In this document: positions 1-9,491 of the stretch, in pieces
Layout: each line of letters starts with the position of its first letter
Numbering within the stretch: position 1 is the first letter of the stretch
From: Entamoeba histolytica HM-1:IMSS
Taxonomy: Eukaryota > Evosea > Mastigamoebida > Endamoebidae
Direction of reading: 5' to 3'
Assembly: GCF_000208925.1 (NCBI RefSeq)
Contig: NW_001915038.1
Location: 4,341 to 33,914, forward strand
DNA: 29,574 nucleotides
The notes under the pieces: generated by a model
What the model was told of the DNA's origin: nothing
The model's input: only the letters and a program-made list of their open reading frames with translations
Databases searched by the model: none
Program-made: the position numbers and the translations under genes

Positions 1-1
1 C

Positions 2-1043
2 CTAATTCAAAAACACCGTCATAACCAGATAATAACTGGGAGAGTCGAAGTATGAATTTGTACTAAGGTTTGTGTGTGGTGTTTCATACGTGCCACCTTC
101 GATCTGAAAATCACAGAAGTAAATAATAAAGAAGAAAAAATCCGAAGTATCCAAGCTAATAAAAAGAAGATGGAAAAAGAAAATGAAGAAATGAAGGAAG
201 AAATTGAAAAGTTGAAAAAGAGAAACAAAACGCTAGAACAAAATGCAAACACACTAGAGAAGAAGATTGAAATGATAGAGGAAAACACTAAAGAATTAAA
301 GAAAGAAATAAGAGATAAAGAAAAACAAATCTCTGAATATCAAGAAATTGCAATTAAAAACCAATAAATTGCAGAAATAACAAGAGAAGAATTAGATAAC
401 ACACAAAAAGAAAATGAAGCACAAAAACAAATAATATCAAAACAACAAGATGATATTGAAAATTTTATCTCACAGAAGGAACTAGAGAAGAAGAAAACGA
501 TGACACTTGTGATAAATACACAACCAATATTGAGGAAAGCATCATCAGGAACAATGGAGATGAACGAAACTACTCCTATGAAAAAGACAGTAGTGGAAAT
601 CGAAGAGAAAAGCAAAGCATTGATTGTCAAAAACAAGAGATGATAATCAGACAAGAAATACAACAAAACAAACAAATAGAATTCTAATTGAAGTGTTGTA
701 TTGTTTTGTAATTAATTGGTTGAATAAGAAATTATATAAGAAATTAAGATGGGAACAAATAGAAAGTATAATAAAAATGATAAACATCAATGTCAATAGT
801 GAAAAAGAATATATTAAATATATTAAAATATCACATAAAATAAAAGAAAATACTAAACGATACATTAAAGTGAAAATAAGTGATATAATAGAAGGAAGAG
901 TAGAGTGTAATTCAATAATAAAAAATATCATATTAAAGAATAACTCTACTGAAATTGATGAAGAATACTTTAACATTCTCATCAATAAAATGAAAGAAAT
1001 GAAAATAGAAAAATGTTCAAACATTAATTACTATATTCAATGA
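2..1043 (+). pseudogene. LINE ORF1 remnant, coiled-coil RNA-binding-type protein, broken
   Basis: Frame +2 runs from the first bases with an in-frame TGA at 53-55 and a TAA at 365-367, and ends in a TGA at 641-643. The sequence then continues in another frame from about 624 to 1043, so a frameshift lies near 620-640. The translation between 120 and 480 is almost entirely Lys, Glu, Asn and Gln in heptad-like order, a long coiled coil. The part after the shift is basic and helical. In EhLINEs the ORF1 product is a coiled-coil nucleic-acid-binding protein, which fits. The apparent starts here are GTG and TTG codons, so none is a true start. The piece at 1065-1286 opens with ATG and is another short helical fragment that may belong to the end of ORF1 or the start of ORF2. 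Confidence 0.75.
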
Positions 1044-1064
1044 AAAGAAGCTGACCGATTAATA

Positions 1065-2719
1065 ATGGAAATTAATAATAGATGGATAATGTCAGGAAGC
1101 AGAATACAGGATCTGCAAGATGATATGAAGAAGATTTCAATGGTTATGCACCTTTATCTCCAAAATAAAATAATAGGAGACAAATTTGATGAAATAAAAG
1201 AAATCCTAAAGAAAATTAATAGACTAGAAGATATAGTCAATGAAAATGTAGAGAATCAAGTGCATCATGAAATTAAAAGAACATGATGAAGAATGAATCA
1301 AAGTCAAAGCACTAGAAAGAATAAAATACCTAAAATATATGATGAGAATGATAAAAGAAAGAATTAAATTTAATAAAAATGAAATAATCAGAATCAATAC
1401 AAATAAAATCATGTTTGATTCTAACAAGAAAATTAGAATAAGGAAGAAAGACCCAAAAAATGAAATATACCCAAATAACGATATTACTTTAGAATATTGG
1501 AAATCGTTATATGAAACACAGGTGAAATTAAATAAAGAGAATTGGAAAATAAAACAAATCACCTCGTGGAATGAAAGATATAGAAATTATGATAGTGTCA
1601 TTATAACAATAAATGAATTATTTAAGTATAATGAAAATAAGTAACTGGAAAGCACCAGGAATAGACACTATATATTTGTATTATTGGAAAAGGATGTCAT
1701 CATCAAGAGAAATCATTCTCAATATCTTTAACGAATGGTTGAACTTCCCTGAAAACATCCCATTAGACATGGTAAGTGGAAGAACTTTATTAATCCACAA
1801 AGGAGGTGATAGGAATAATGTCACTAATTATCGTCATATCAGTTGTACAAATGTAATTATGAAAGTATTTACCTCCATATTAAAAGAAAAGATTCACAGA
1901 AGACTTAACATGAATAATGAATCATTGAAAATTAGTAAAAATCAACTGGGATGTAAGTTACAATCTTTAGCTGCTAAAGAAGGAATAATTAATAGTTATA
2001 TGTTAAAGCAGAAGAAAGAAGAAAAATACCCAAAATATGTTAAGTCATATTATGACATCAAGAAAACATATGACACAGTAAACCACGAATGGGTAATTGA
2101 AACATTAAAATATTTTAATTATGAGTGTGTCATCATTGACATAATTGAAAGTATAATGACTAGATGGAAGATATTCATCGGTTATAAATTTAATGAATAT
2201 CTAGGATGTATTAAATTAAATAGAGGAATTTTACAAGTGATTCATTATCAAATCTACTCTTCATCATTCAGATGAACGTAATTTCTCAATTCATCGAAGA
2301 GAAATTCCCAAAAACAAATCACACATTATATATTGATGATTTGAGAATAGTGACACAAAGTAGTGAAGAAATGGGAATAATCCACAATGAAATTAAAGAA
2401 ATAATAAGTTACATATTGATGGAAATGAATGAGAAAAAATCATGAATGGTATTAAAAAAACATTAAGAAAATACCAGATGGAATGCAAAACATCCCCGTA
2501 GTTGAAGGTGAGGACTTGTATAAATACTTAGGAATATGGCAGTCCGACGAAATTGATGACACCTTCAATTGTAAATCCATCAAAGAAAAAATGAATCAAA
2601 AGATGGAAGAAATAAACACTGATGAAAGTAGTAATAGAATATATATTACTAGAATAAACATGGAAGTAATCAATATCTTCAGATATTCAGCATCAGTTGT
2701 AAATTTGAAAGTAACTTAG
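1065..2719 (+). pseudogene. LINE ORF2 remnant, reverse transcriptase domain, broken
   Basis: The coding sense jumps between frames: 1065-1286, 1339-1644, 1613-2275, then another frame from about 2239, then 2483-2719. Reverse transcriptase landmarks appear in order: KAPGID at 1649-1666; a segment with TLLIHKGGD and TNYRHIS (family consensus NYRPIS) near 1784-1840; motif A YDIKKTYDTVNH near 2051-2086; motif B split by a frameshift after GILQ at about 2238, resuming as DSLSNLLF in the next frame; the catalytic YIDD at 2329-2340; and YKYLGI near 2519-2536. The YIDD aspartates are preserved although the frame is lost. This matches the R2/EhLINE reverse transcriptase class. It is certainly inactive. 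Confidence 0.9.
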
Positions 2720-3938
2720 ACAAAATTGATTTGGAAATAAGAAAATATTTAAGAAAGGCAAAATACGTTGGTGAAACTCCAAAAACTGTCTATATGTAAT
2801 TATAGAAGAAATGGGTGAAGGATTAATAAATATAAGTGACGAATATGTTATTGAATTAATTAGAACAGTGATGTACTACTGTACCAGAGAAAGTGAAATA
2901 AGAAATAACATAATAGGTGGTACAGTAAGAATGGAATATTGAATAGAATTAAAAACATTAAGTCATAAAATAAATGAAACAAAAATAGAAGAAATAATAA
3001 ATGAAGGGATAGAAAATAAAAAAGAAAAAGAAGTAGTAGTAGAAATAAAGAAATTAATGATAAATACATCAAAATATAGAAGTGTCATCAAATAAGTGGA
3101 CACTTCAGAAGATGGTTCGAGTCAAAAGGAGTAGATAAAACTACTACAGTGAAAGCATGGAAATCCATCAATATTAAAAAGAATGCATTCCTACAATTAA
3201 CTAAAATGCAAGATGGAACAATATTTTGTGGGTATAGGAAAGCAAAAATAATGAAAAATGAAAGATTGAAATACTGCACACTTTGTAAAGACAAGATAGC
3301 TACAGTAGAACACATTCTACTATCTTGTATTTATCATAAAAAATCACAAATAGAAAAACATGACAATATTGGCATTATAATATGGGAGGGATTAATAAGA
3401 AAATATACAGGAAATAATCAATATAAAAAATACTCCATATGAAACAGTGTTCCAATATAAAGACATCACAATGATATTGAACAAACAAATAATGCCTAAA
3501 AGTGAATGACAATACCACAAAATACCAGACATATATGTATTAGATAAAAAGAACAAAACTGGTCTATTATTTGATATGACTAATGTTGAATATCACAATA
3601 TTAATTGAGTGTAAATGAAGAAAAGAAATAAGTATAAGGAATTAAAGAATATTCTAATGAAAATAGAAAAATTAAAAGATGTCAAAATAATTCCAGTAGT
3701 AATCTCAATAAATGGATTAATGAATAAAGAAAGTAATAAATTAATTAAAGAATTAAAAATTGAGATTGACATCGAGAAAGAAGTAAAAAACTATGTAATT
3801 AAAAACATGATAGGTGTCATTGAATATTGATTCTATCACAGCAAAATATACTCAGTAGAGCTTCTAGAAGAAGACAAATTGACAGGATTAGTCTCCCCTG
3901 AGTCATTAACAATAGAAGTTAGTTCTATTAATACTTAG
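2720..3938 (+). pseudogene. LINE ORF2 C-terminal remnant with CCHC motif and PD-x14-D endonuclease
   Basis: After a helical thumb-like stretch broken by several stops, the frame at 3149-3442 carries CTLC followed by His and Cys (C-x2-C-x8-H-x4-C), the zinc motif placed just before the nuclease in R2 and EhLINE elements. In another frame PD at 3525-3530 is followed after 14 residues by D at 3573-3575, the restriction-enzyme-like active site. The fragment 3615-3830 contains IIPVVISINGLMNKESNK and ends in a TGA at 3828-3830. The same frame then continues to a final TAG at 3936-3938. The nuclease nicks the genomic target during insertion. Frame changes between the zinc motif and the active site show that it is dead. 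Confidence 0.88.
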
Positions 3939-4087
3939 TTAATTACTTGATATTAAACCAATTTTGACTTTTTTTAAAAAGTAAAACCAAATTTATAAAG
4001 AATAAAAGAACTAAAAATTTGAAATAAAATATTTATAAGATAATAAAATGATGGTATATAAAACAATTATTCAATTTCACAATCATT

Positions 4088-4398
4088 TTAAAGAGCTATG
4101 AGTTACAAGATGTAACTTATCTTTAAAGTTAGAAAGAATTTTTGATTTACAAAGAATATTAAAACCACAAACAATCAATGACTTGAAGAGTTGATTCACG
4201 AGTTGTTGGAAGATAAACTGCTCCCATTCTACACCATACACTCTATAAATGAGTTATATTATAACTAACTATTATTCTAAAACAAACCCTTCCTTCAGGT
4301 AAACTTCTTAATTCTGATTGTTGTACTTTTAAATATTGAATTTGTTCATTGAGTAATTCATTGTTAGAAAAACTTTGATTAAGTTGTTGGTCTTCCAT
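4088..4398 (-). CDS. Small prefoldin-like coiled-coil protein, three exons
   Basis: ATG at 4396-4398 opens 37 codons with a helical Gln/Leu/Asn-rich stretch. The frame then meets GTTTGT at 4287, and a 45-base intron ends in TAG at 4243. The next exon continues in phase with SVWCRMGAVYLP, which looks like the beta-hairpin of beta-type prefoldins, and leads into a short helix. A second GTTTGT at 4172 can splice to a TAG ending at 4096, giving a terminal TCT CTT TAA (stop at 4088-4090). If this intron is kept, the frame stops at 4159-4161 with only a few different last residues. Predicted length is about 62-64 residues. Prefoldin-like proteins help fold actin and tubulin or sit in related chaperone complexes. 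This assignment is inference from the fold pattern; the splice structure is the stronger claim. Confidence 0.58.
4096..4172 (-). other. Possible intron 2 of the small prefoldin-like gene
   Basis: It runs GTTTGT to CATAG, 77 bases, and sits in the last codons. Splicing gives a C-terminus ending in Asp-Ser-Leu; retention gives Asp-Cys-Leu-Trp-Phe. Either is workable, so use of this intron is uncertain. Confidence 0.4.
4243..4287 (-). other. Intron 1 of the small prefoldin-like gene
   Basis: It runs GTTTGT to TATAG, 45 bases, and splits the gene between codons 37 and 38. Without removal the frame stops within 8 codons after the GTTTGT. With removal it continues into a sensible beta-hairpin. Confidence 0.6.
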
Positions 4399-4940
4399 GA
4401 AGTACTTGTTTCTTCTTAATTTTCAGTGCATTTTTATAAAACATTTTTTTGTTATTTTAATTTTTGTTTTATTAAAAGATAATTCTATTTATATTTTCTT
4501 TCATTGTTTATCATATTTATTAAATTGGATAATCAATTTAAATCAAACAATTTAAATATCAATATACCTAGAATATTATAATAACATTACTTGCTTTTTA
4601 GTGTTAATGGTTTTTTAATTATTCCTTTTATATTAAATTAGAAATAAAACTGTTATTCATCTTTATCCTTATATAAACTCAACAATAATCTATAAAATTG
4701 AATGAAATAATAAAACTCTAATACTATCTTTATACTATTAAATAAATAAAATAATGAAGATATTTATTTAAATAAGATAAGAAAATAAAATAAAAAAGGA
4801 ATAATTCTAATAAGAAAAATTATTTTCTTTTTAATGAGATAATTCTTAGTAAAGTAATATTCTCATCTTCTTCTCAAATAATTAATAGGAAAAACAAGAA
4901 AGAAATTGTTCAATTATGAATAAATATACAAAAGAAATAA
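4399..4940 (-). other. Intergenic region, no gene seen
   Basis: 542 bases of AT-rich sequence between two minus-strand genes. No reading frame on either strand shows protein-like composition, and no splice-signal pair joins open frames. It should hold the promoter of the small prefoldin-like gene and the 3' end signals of the 145-residue gene. Confidence 0.5.
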
Positions 4941-5378
4941 TTATTTGATATTTTTATTGAACAATTTATCAGTAAGAAATCGTGTTGTTTTCATATCTTT
5001 TCTTTTAGGATGTGGAAGATCAATTGGTGGTAATTCTCCTTTTTCAATCATTTTATCAGCCTCTTCATTCTCTTTAAGAGTTCTACAACTTTTTGAACGT
5101 TGATTAATAAGTTGATTATTCGTATTTACTTCAACTACATTTTCAGGTGTTACCCTAATACTTTGTTTAATAACCTCTTGTTCTTCTTCAGTTAATGATA
5201 AATTGATAAGGTTTTGACCAACAGGAGAAACTACGTACTTCTTTACTGGAATAGGTGGTCTAACTGAATCATGTAATTCTTCAAAACTTCTCATTAACAA
5301 CCTACATTGTTTTGGTATAATTCTTGGTGTTTTACCTTCTTTTGTTTTGATATTTTCTAAGTTATATTGTGTTGTCAT
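4941..5378 (-). CDS. Unrecognised 145-residue hydrophilic protein
   Basis: The ATG at 5376-5378 is the first in the frame and the stop follows a basic C-terminus. I do not recognise the family. The protein is polar and probably largely unstructured. It has a proline-rich patch near residues 41-45 (PPIPV), an acidic LTEEEQEVIKQSI helix near 62-73, a Ser/Arg stretch with RSKSCRT near 94-100 that could be a kinase target, and a Lys-rich tail. There is no signal peptide and no membrane segment. It lies 138 bases downstream of the DHHC gene on the same strand, but Entamoeba genes are transcribed singly, so this spacing says nothing about function. Codon use resembles its neighbours, supporting a real gene. 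Confidence 0.72.
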   Translation of the reverse strand: MTTQYNLENIKTKEGKTPRIIPKQCRLLMRSFEELHDSVRPPIPVKKYVVSPVGQNLINLSLTEEEQEVIKQSIRVTPENVVEVNTNNQLINQRSKSCRTLKENEEADKMIEKGELPPIDLPHPKRKDMKTTRFLTDKLFNKNIK

Positions 5379-5516
5379 GAAACACCCCTTGAGTTTGTTC
5401 TTGATTCAACCAAATCTAATAATTTTTTTCATTTTTCACAGTTTTAATTCTATTCTCTTCTTTTTTACCTTTTTATTTCGTTTTTTATAACAAAAAAAAA
5501 TAAAACTATAATTCTA

Positions 5517-6446
5517 TTAAACAGTAATGTCTATTCTCTTTGTAAAGTGAATCCCATCACCTATTGGAGGAGTTGGTAAAAACCAATCATACCACTTAGG
5601 ACCCATAATTTCGATGAAGTTTTGTTTCATTGAATGAGAATATAATGAACGAGTTTCTTTAGTGGAACCATTTTTTCTTAGTTGGCTAAGTTCAATTGAT
5701 TCTTGACCAGTTGTATTTATCAATACTTGGTATGTGTGAACAACTCCTAATCCACCAATAGAAATAGCCAGTGTAAATTCTAATATACCAAATCCTAAAC
5801 GTAGTACATTTCTATAATCATCAAAGAATTCTAGTGTTTGATGATGTTGTTGAAGAAGAGAATAAGAGTTATATAATCCATAACAATGCCATAAAAATCC
5901 TAATATTAAAATAAATAGGGTATACCATAAGAATTGAATGAAATATTTATGATTTTTAAATCCAACACATTGTCCAATCCATGGACAATGATGGTCTCTT
6001 TTTAATATACATTTATCACATGTTTTACAATGATATGATCTTGGTGGTCTATATTCATGACATTCTCCACAATATTGAGCTGGATATAACATATCTATTA
6101 ACTTTTGTTGTTTCATTTGTGATATTCGATATCGTTCTTTTGCATATTCAAGTTGAATTTCAGGGAGATTTGGTAACCACCCATTTGGTGTTGTTCCTGG
6201 TGAAGTGAAAACTACTTTATAATATGAGATGCACATAAGTGAATAGAAACAAAAACAAAATAAAAAACATGCCATTTTTATTGTAGTGAATGGAAATTGC
6301 CATATTTCTAAAATTAATGTTTCTATTCCTAAGAAAAACATAAGAAATACTACTATTAATGGAAACACAATTGATGTTATCTTTGTTGAACGTTTCATTT
6401 CAATAACACAATTTATTCTTTCTAGTTCTTTTCTTTTTTTCAACAT
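5517..6446 (-). CDS. DHHC-type protein S-palmitoyltransferase
   Basis: The 309-residue protein has the DHHC cysteine-rich domain at about residues 126-170: CGEC, PPRSYHC, CDKC, then DHHCPW (DHHC at 151-154) and NHKYF. The Cys of DHHC accepts palmitate from palmitoyl-CoA and passes it to cysteines of membrane-associated proteins. Four hydrophobic segments (about 23-42, 54-78, 168-192 and 215-240) put the catalytic loop in the cytosol between segments 2 and 3, as usual. SPGTTP at 82-87 stands where the DPG motif is expected. TTGQE at 245-249 stands where TTxE is expected, one residue longer than consensus. The C-terminal FIEIMGPKWYDWFLP resembles the PaCCT region. Length and ATG (6444-6446) fit a complete gene. 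Which Golgi or plasma-membrane pool it serves cannot be told. Confidence 0.96.
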   Translation of the reverse strand: MLKKRKELERINCVIEMKRSTKITSIVFPLIVVFLMFFLGIETLILEIWQFPFTTIKMACFLFCFCFYSLMCISYYKVVFTSPGTTPNGWLPNLPEIQLEYAKERYRISQMKQQKLIDMLYPAQYCGECHEYRPPRSYHCKTCDKCILKRDHHCPWIGQCVGFKNHKYFIQFLWYTLFILILGFLWHCYGLYNSYSLLQQHHQTLEFFDDYRNVLRLGFGILEFTLAISIGGLGVVHTYQVLINTTGQESIELSQLRKNGSTKETRSLYSHSMKQNFIEIMGPKWYDWFLPTPPIGDGIHFTKRIDITV

Positions 6447-7112
6447 AATATGAATAACAAAAAAAAAATTAACACAAAAAACTCTACAAAAAATTCACTT
6501 CTTTGTTAAAAGAATAGGAAAGAATTAAATTATTTTTATTATTCAAATAAGTAATTATGAAACTATTATTTAATAATATAAAATCACCATTATTCGGTGT
6601 ATTATAACAATATGTAATATTATATTTATTTTATATTAAATGAATTTGTGATTTATAATTCTGTCTACAGAATCTTTACGTATGACTTAGTAATTTATTT
6701 GATTAAATTGTTAATTATTATAATCATTCTTATTTTTGAATTGAATCAAAAGCTGTTGAAAATTTATAAACTAATAAAAGAAAATTTAGTAATTCTTTTT
6801 TTTGAATGAATATTAATTCTAGTCTTCATTATCATTAAAAAACAAGACTTAGATATTATTTTTTTATTGTTTTGATGAAAATTTCATTAATATACAAAAT
6901 AAAAAATATCATATTAAAATGAAATAACTTTAATTGTTCTGTTATTGTTTATTAAGAAAGAATTATGTAACAGAAATAGATAGAAAAAGTTGAATAAGAT
7001 TTATTGAAGAATCAATTTCTATTTATAAAGAATCTATTTAAAAATAAAAATCTTCTTTAACAAAAAAAAAAGAATAATTTGTTAAAAAAAAAAGAAAAAA
7101 GAAAAACACAAA
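6447..7112. other. Divergent intergenic region between the DHHC and CRIM genes
   Basis: 666 bases, very AT-rich, between the start of the minus-strand DHHC gene and the start of the plus-strand CRIM-repeat gene, so it must hold both promoters. A-rich tracts precede both ATGs, as is common in short Entamoeba leaders. I see no coding frame and no convincing GTATTTAAA element close to either start. Confidence 0.5.
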
Positions 7113-8594
7113 ATGAAAGAAGAAAAACTAAAAAATGGAAATATGAATAATTTAGTGAATTATATTTCAGAAGATCAACTAGTTAAAGAAATAGGACTTG
7201 ATGAATGTATGAATCGATTAAATTTAAAGAATAACATTTTAATGAGAAAGACAGAATGTTTAGTTTCATTAAATGATTTTGAAAATATATTAGAAAATGT
7301 ATTAGAAAAAGAGAAAAAGAACATAGTACTAAATGATAAAAAAGTAGAAGGAGTTGAACAAAAGAAGCAAACCGAAAAAGAAATAGATCTTTTGTTTCAA
7401 GTTCAACCAATTCCAAGACTACCAAATCCAAGAAGAGTTAAAACAGGAATTCAATTTAAGACGTATTTTATTCATTTTACTGGAGATTTTGTTATACCTA
7501 AATATTCATTTTCTTCATCTCCTAATACAAGTATTGAACAATTTATTAAATTAACAATTAATAAAGTAAATAAACAATTAGAAGAAGAGAACCAAAATAA
7601 TTTATTTTTAAGAGAGACATATGAATCATATTTATTAAGAATTAGTGATGAAAATGGAGTAGCAGATGATGATCTTCCACCACTTGAATATTCATCTAAA
7701 ATAGGAGAAATGGGAAGTTCACATTTTGTACTTGTAGATAATCCTGATTATTTTGATAAAGTAAAGAAACATCGTAGAGTTTTAAATAATAGTAATAGTG
7801 GAATGTCTGCTTTTCTTAATACAAAAAATGCAAAAGTATTTTTTAAAATAAAAAAAATGGAAGGAAGTACAGCAAGATATGGATATAAAGATAATACAAC
7901 TGTTGAAGAATTTTTAAGTAGTGTTATTGATGAAAGAAATAAAAAATATAATCTTAATGGTACTGAATTTGAATTATCTAAAGATTTAAATAACTATGAA
8001 TTTAAAATGGCTGATGAAAATGGTATTCCTGATGACGATTTTGATGTTGTTTTAAATTCTAATATCAGTACTTATGGAGATAGTTTTGTTTTAATTGGAA
8101 AAGGAAAATATCAAACTAATTCAGACGCTTCTAGTAAACAAACAATTTTTGTTGTTCCTCCTACTAAAGGTGTTTCTAAAGAACGTGAAATTAAAAAAGA
8201 ACAAAGAACATCTCTTAACAATAAATCTAGTTTGTTTAAAAGAAAAAAAGATGATGAAATTGTTCCTAAACCTCAATTATCTCCAAGACAAAATAAAGGT
8301 AAAACTATTATAGCTTCACCTAGAAAAAAACCTGGTAAAATTTATACTGTTTTTTATCAAACAATTCAACTTAAAATTGAGTATGATGAAACTGGAACTG
8401 TTGGTGGGTTTATTGATGAAGTACTAATTTATGCATTTAGAAATGGAATTAAATTAAATGGTAAAAATGCTAGTGATTTCTCAATTTATATTGCTGAACC
8501 AAATGGAGAATGTGATCGAGATTTTGAAATAAATAAGGAAAGTCAAATCAAAGATATGTGTTCAATGTTCTTTGGTTTATATTCTAAACAATAA
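7113..8594 (+). CDS. Protein with three tandem CRIM-like (SIN1/AVO1-type) ubiquitin-fold domains
   Basis: The 493-residue protein starts at an ATG behind an A-rich leader. After a helical N-terminal region (about 1-105), the same pattern occurs three times. Each copy has beta strands, a helix, and then a strand followed by a charged loop and a closing strand: LLRISDENGVADDDLPPL (174-191) ending FVLVDN; YEFKMADENGIPDDDF (295-310) ending FVLIGK; FSIYIAEPNGECDRDFEI (456-473) ending FFGLYS. The D/A-E-x-G-x-x-D-x-D-F core is the signature of the CRIM domain of SIN1/AVO1, the TORC2 subunit that presents AGC-kinase substrates. A basic, Ser/Lys-rich linker (about 335-405) separates copies 2 and 3. 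Known SIN1 proteins have one CRIM, an RBD and a PH domain; here I see no PH domain. A SIN1-like role is inference. Confidence 0.8.
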   Translation: MKEEKLKNGNMNNLVNYISEDQLVKEIGLDECMNRLNLKNNILMRKTECLVSLNDFENILENVLEKEKKNIVLNDKKVEGVEQKKQTEKEIDLLFQVQPIPRLPNPRRVKTGIQFKTYFIHFTGDFVIPKYSFSSSPNTSIEQFIKLTINKVNKQLEEENQNNLFLRETYESYLLRISDENGVADDDLPPLEYSSKIGEMGSSHFVLVDNPDYFDKVKKHRRVLNNSNSGMSAFLNTKNAKVFFKIKKMEGSTARYGYKDNTTVEEFLSSVIDERNKKYNLNGTEFELSKDLNNYEFKMADENGIPDDDFDVVLNSNISTYGDSFVLIGKGKYQTNSDASSKQTIFVVPPTKGVSKEREIKKEQRTSLNNKSSLFKRKKDDEIVPKPQLSPRQNKGKTIIASPRKKPGKIYTVFYQTIQLKIEYDETGTVGGFIDEVLIYAFRNGIKLNGKNASDFSIYIAEPNGECDRDFEINKESQIKDMCSMFFGLYSKQ

Positions 8595-8723
8595 AATATT
8601 ATTCTTATTTTTGTATGTTATTTTTTATAAATTTCTTTAATTTATTTTCTTACAATTAATATTTTATTAATTCCATAATTTTTATTTTTATTTTTATTAT
8701 TTGGTAATAGAAAGATATTTCAT

Positions 8724-8812
8724 TTATTTGTACCAATGATGATTTACATTAAACCATCTTTCGTCTGAAAAACTGATGTCAAATATGTCATAATCTGAGG
8801 AATTTTTTTTTG
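8724..8812 (-). pseudogene. Possible C-terminal gene relic
   Basis: On the minus strand a 28-codon open stretch ends in TAA at 8724-8726. Its composition is protein-like (for example SDYDIFDISFSDERWF, then HHWYK), with G+C above the flanks. It begins in a run of nine A, before which all continuity is lost. It may be the tail of a decayed gene. A 28-codon stretch can also arise by chance, and a second frame is partly open over the same bases, so confidence is low. Confidence 0.22.
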
Positions 8813-8883
8813 TTATTAATTAACAACAAATATTTGAAGATAAACAAAATAAAACTTAGAAATATAAAACAAATTATTAATTT

Positions 8884-9363
8884 ATGAATGAAATTGAAAG
8901 TCAATTAAAAAAAGAAATAGAACATATGAAACTGCTTTTTGACTCTGATTATTTACCATATGAAATGGAGTATATTATTCCATGTTTACAATTTAGGAAT
9001 CATATTGTTATTATTCTCCTTGTTAATTCAAATGTTGTTTTTGGAGTATATTATAAAACTCTTATATTTTTTAATGAATATGAACAATTAATACCTCCAA
9101 TAAAGTTTTGTATGAGAGATAATGACTTAAAAATTATTGATTCATCATTACCTTGTACTCCAGTAATTCCATCTAATTATAAAGCAATAAATCCACATAA
9201 ATTAATTTTAAGAAATGGAGTATATCTATGTGAAGATCTAAATGATTATGGGAATACATGTAATAGTTCTCTTGGAGAAGCTATTCAAGATATAGGAATT
9301 GACTTTGAATATTTTCCAGATTTCCAAGTTCATAGATTAATAATTGGTCAATTAATTAAATGA
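8884..9363 (+). CDS. Short TLDc-like protein, divergent
   Basis: The 159-residue protein starts at an ATG and stops with TGA. Residues 36-62 (FRNHIVIILLVNSNVVFGVYYKT) resemble the TLDc core strand pair in which a hydrophobic strand is followed by FGxY/FGG. Residues 105-160 have alternating strands like the C-terminal half of TLDc domains. Entamoeba genomes carry many TLDc-type proteins, usually with an N-terminal coiled coil and a C-terminal domain; here only a short helical N-terminus (1-30) precedes the domain. The usual GGYV is VVFGVYY, so this is a divergent member or a different fold of similar pattern. TLDc proteins elsewhere bind V-ATPase and oxidative-stress factors; the role here is unknown. 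It converges on the minus-strand gene ending at 9492, 128 bases away. Confidence 0.65.
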   Translation: MNEIESQLKKEIEHMKLLFDSDYLPYEMEYIIPCLQFRNHIVIILLVNSNVVFGVYYKTLIFFNEYEQLIPPIKFCMRDNDLKIIDSSLPCTPVIPSNYKAINPHKLILRNGVYLCEDLNDYGNTCNSSLGEAIQDIGIDFEYFPDFQVHRLIIGQLIK

Positions 9364-9491
9364 AAGATTTGTTTATCGTTTTATGGTATTGACAGAATAT
9401 AATATTAAAAAAAGTAATTTATAAAAGAAATAGTTGTTAATCAAATTACTAAATAATAAAATACATAACGTTATTAAAGGAATGTGGATGG

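Larger units (their letters stand above)
1..3938 (+). mobile_element. Decayed non-LTR retrotransposon (Entamoeba LINE type), 5' end outside the window
   Basis: The segment reads as one element in the order coiled-coil ORF1, reverse transcriptase, Cys-His zinc motif and PD-x14-D endonuclease, which is the order of Entamoeba EhLINE/R2-like elements. Such elements copy their RNA into DNA at a nick made by their own endonuclease. Reading frame +2 is already open at the first bases, so the element begins before the window. The last recognisable codon is a TAG at 3936-3938. Multiple stops and frameshifts lie in both ORFs, so this copy cannot make its proteins. I see no poly-A tail and cannot define target-site duplications because the 5' end is missing. 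Family assignment to EhLINE1, 2 or 3 is not possible by eye. Confidence 0.9.

Noticed and set aside
3105..3125. tRNA T-loop-like GGTTCGAGTC
   Set aside because: It encodes part of the LINE ORF2 (RRWFESKG) and no cloverleaf can be drawn around it.
7183..7431. Minus-strand ORF inside the CRIM-repeat gene
   Set aside because: It is antisense to a well-supported coding region and has Leu/Phe-rich shadow composition.
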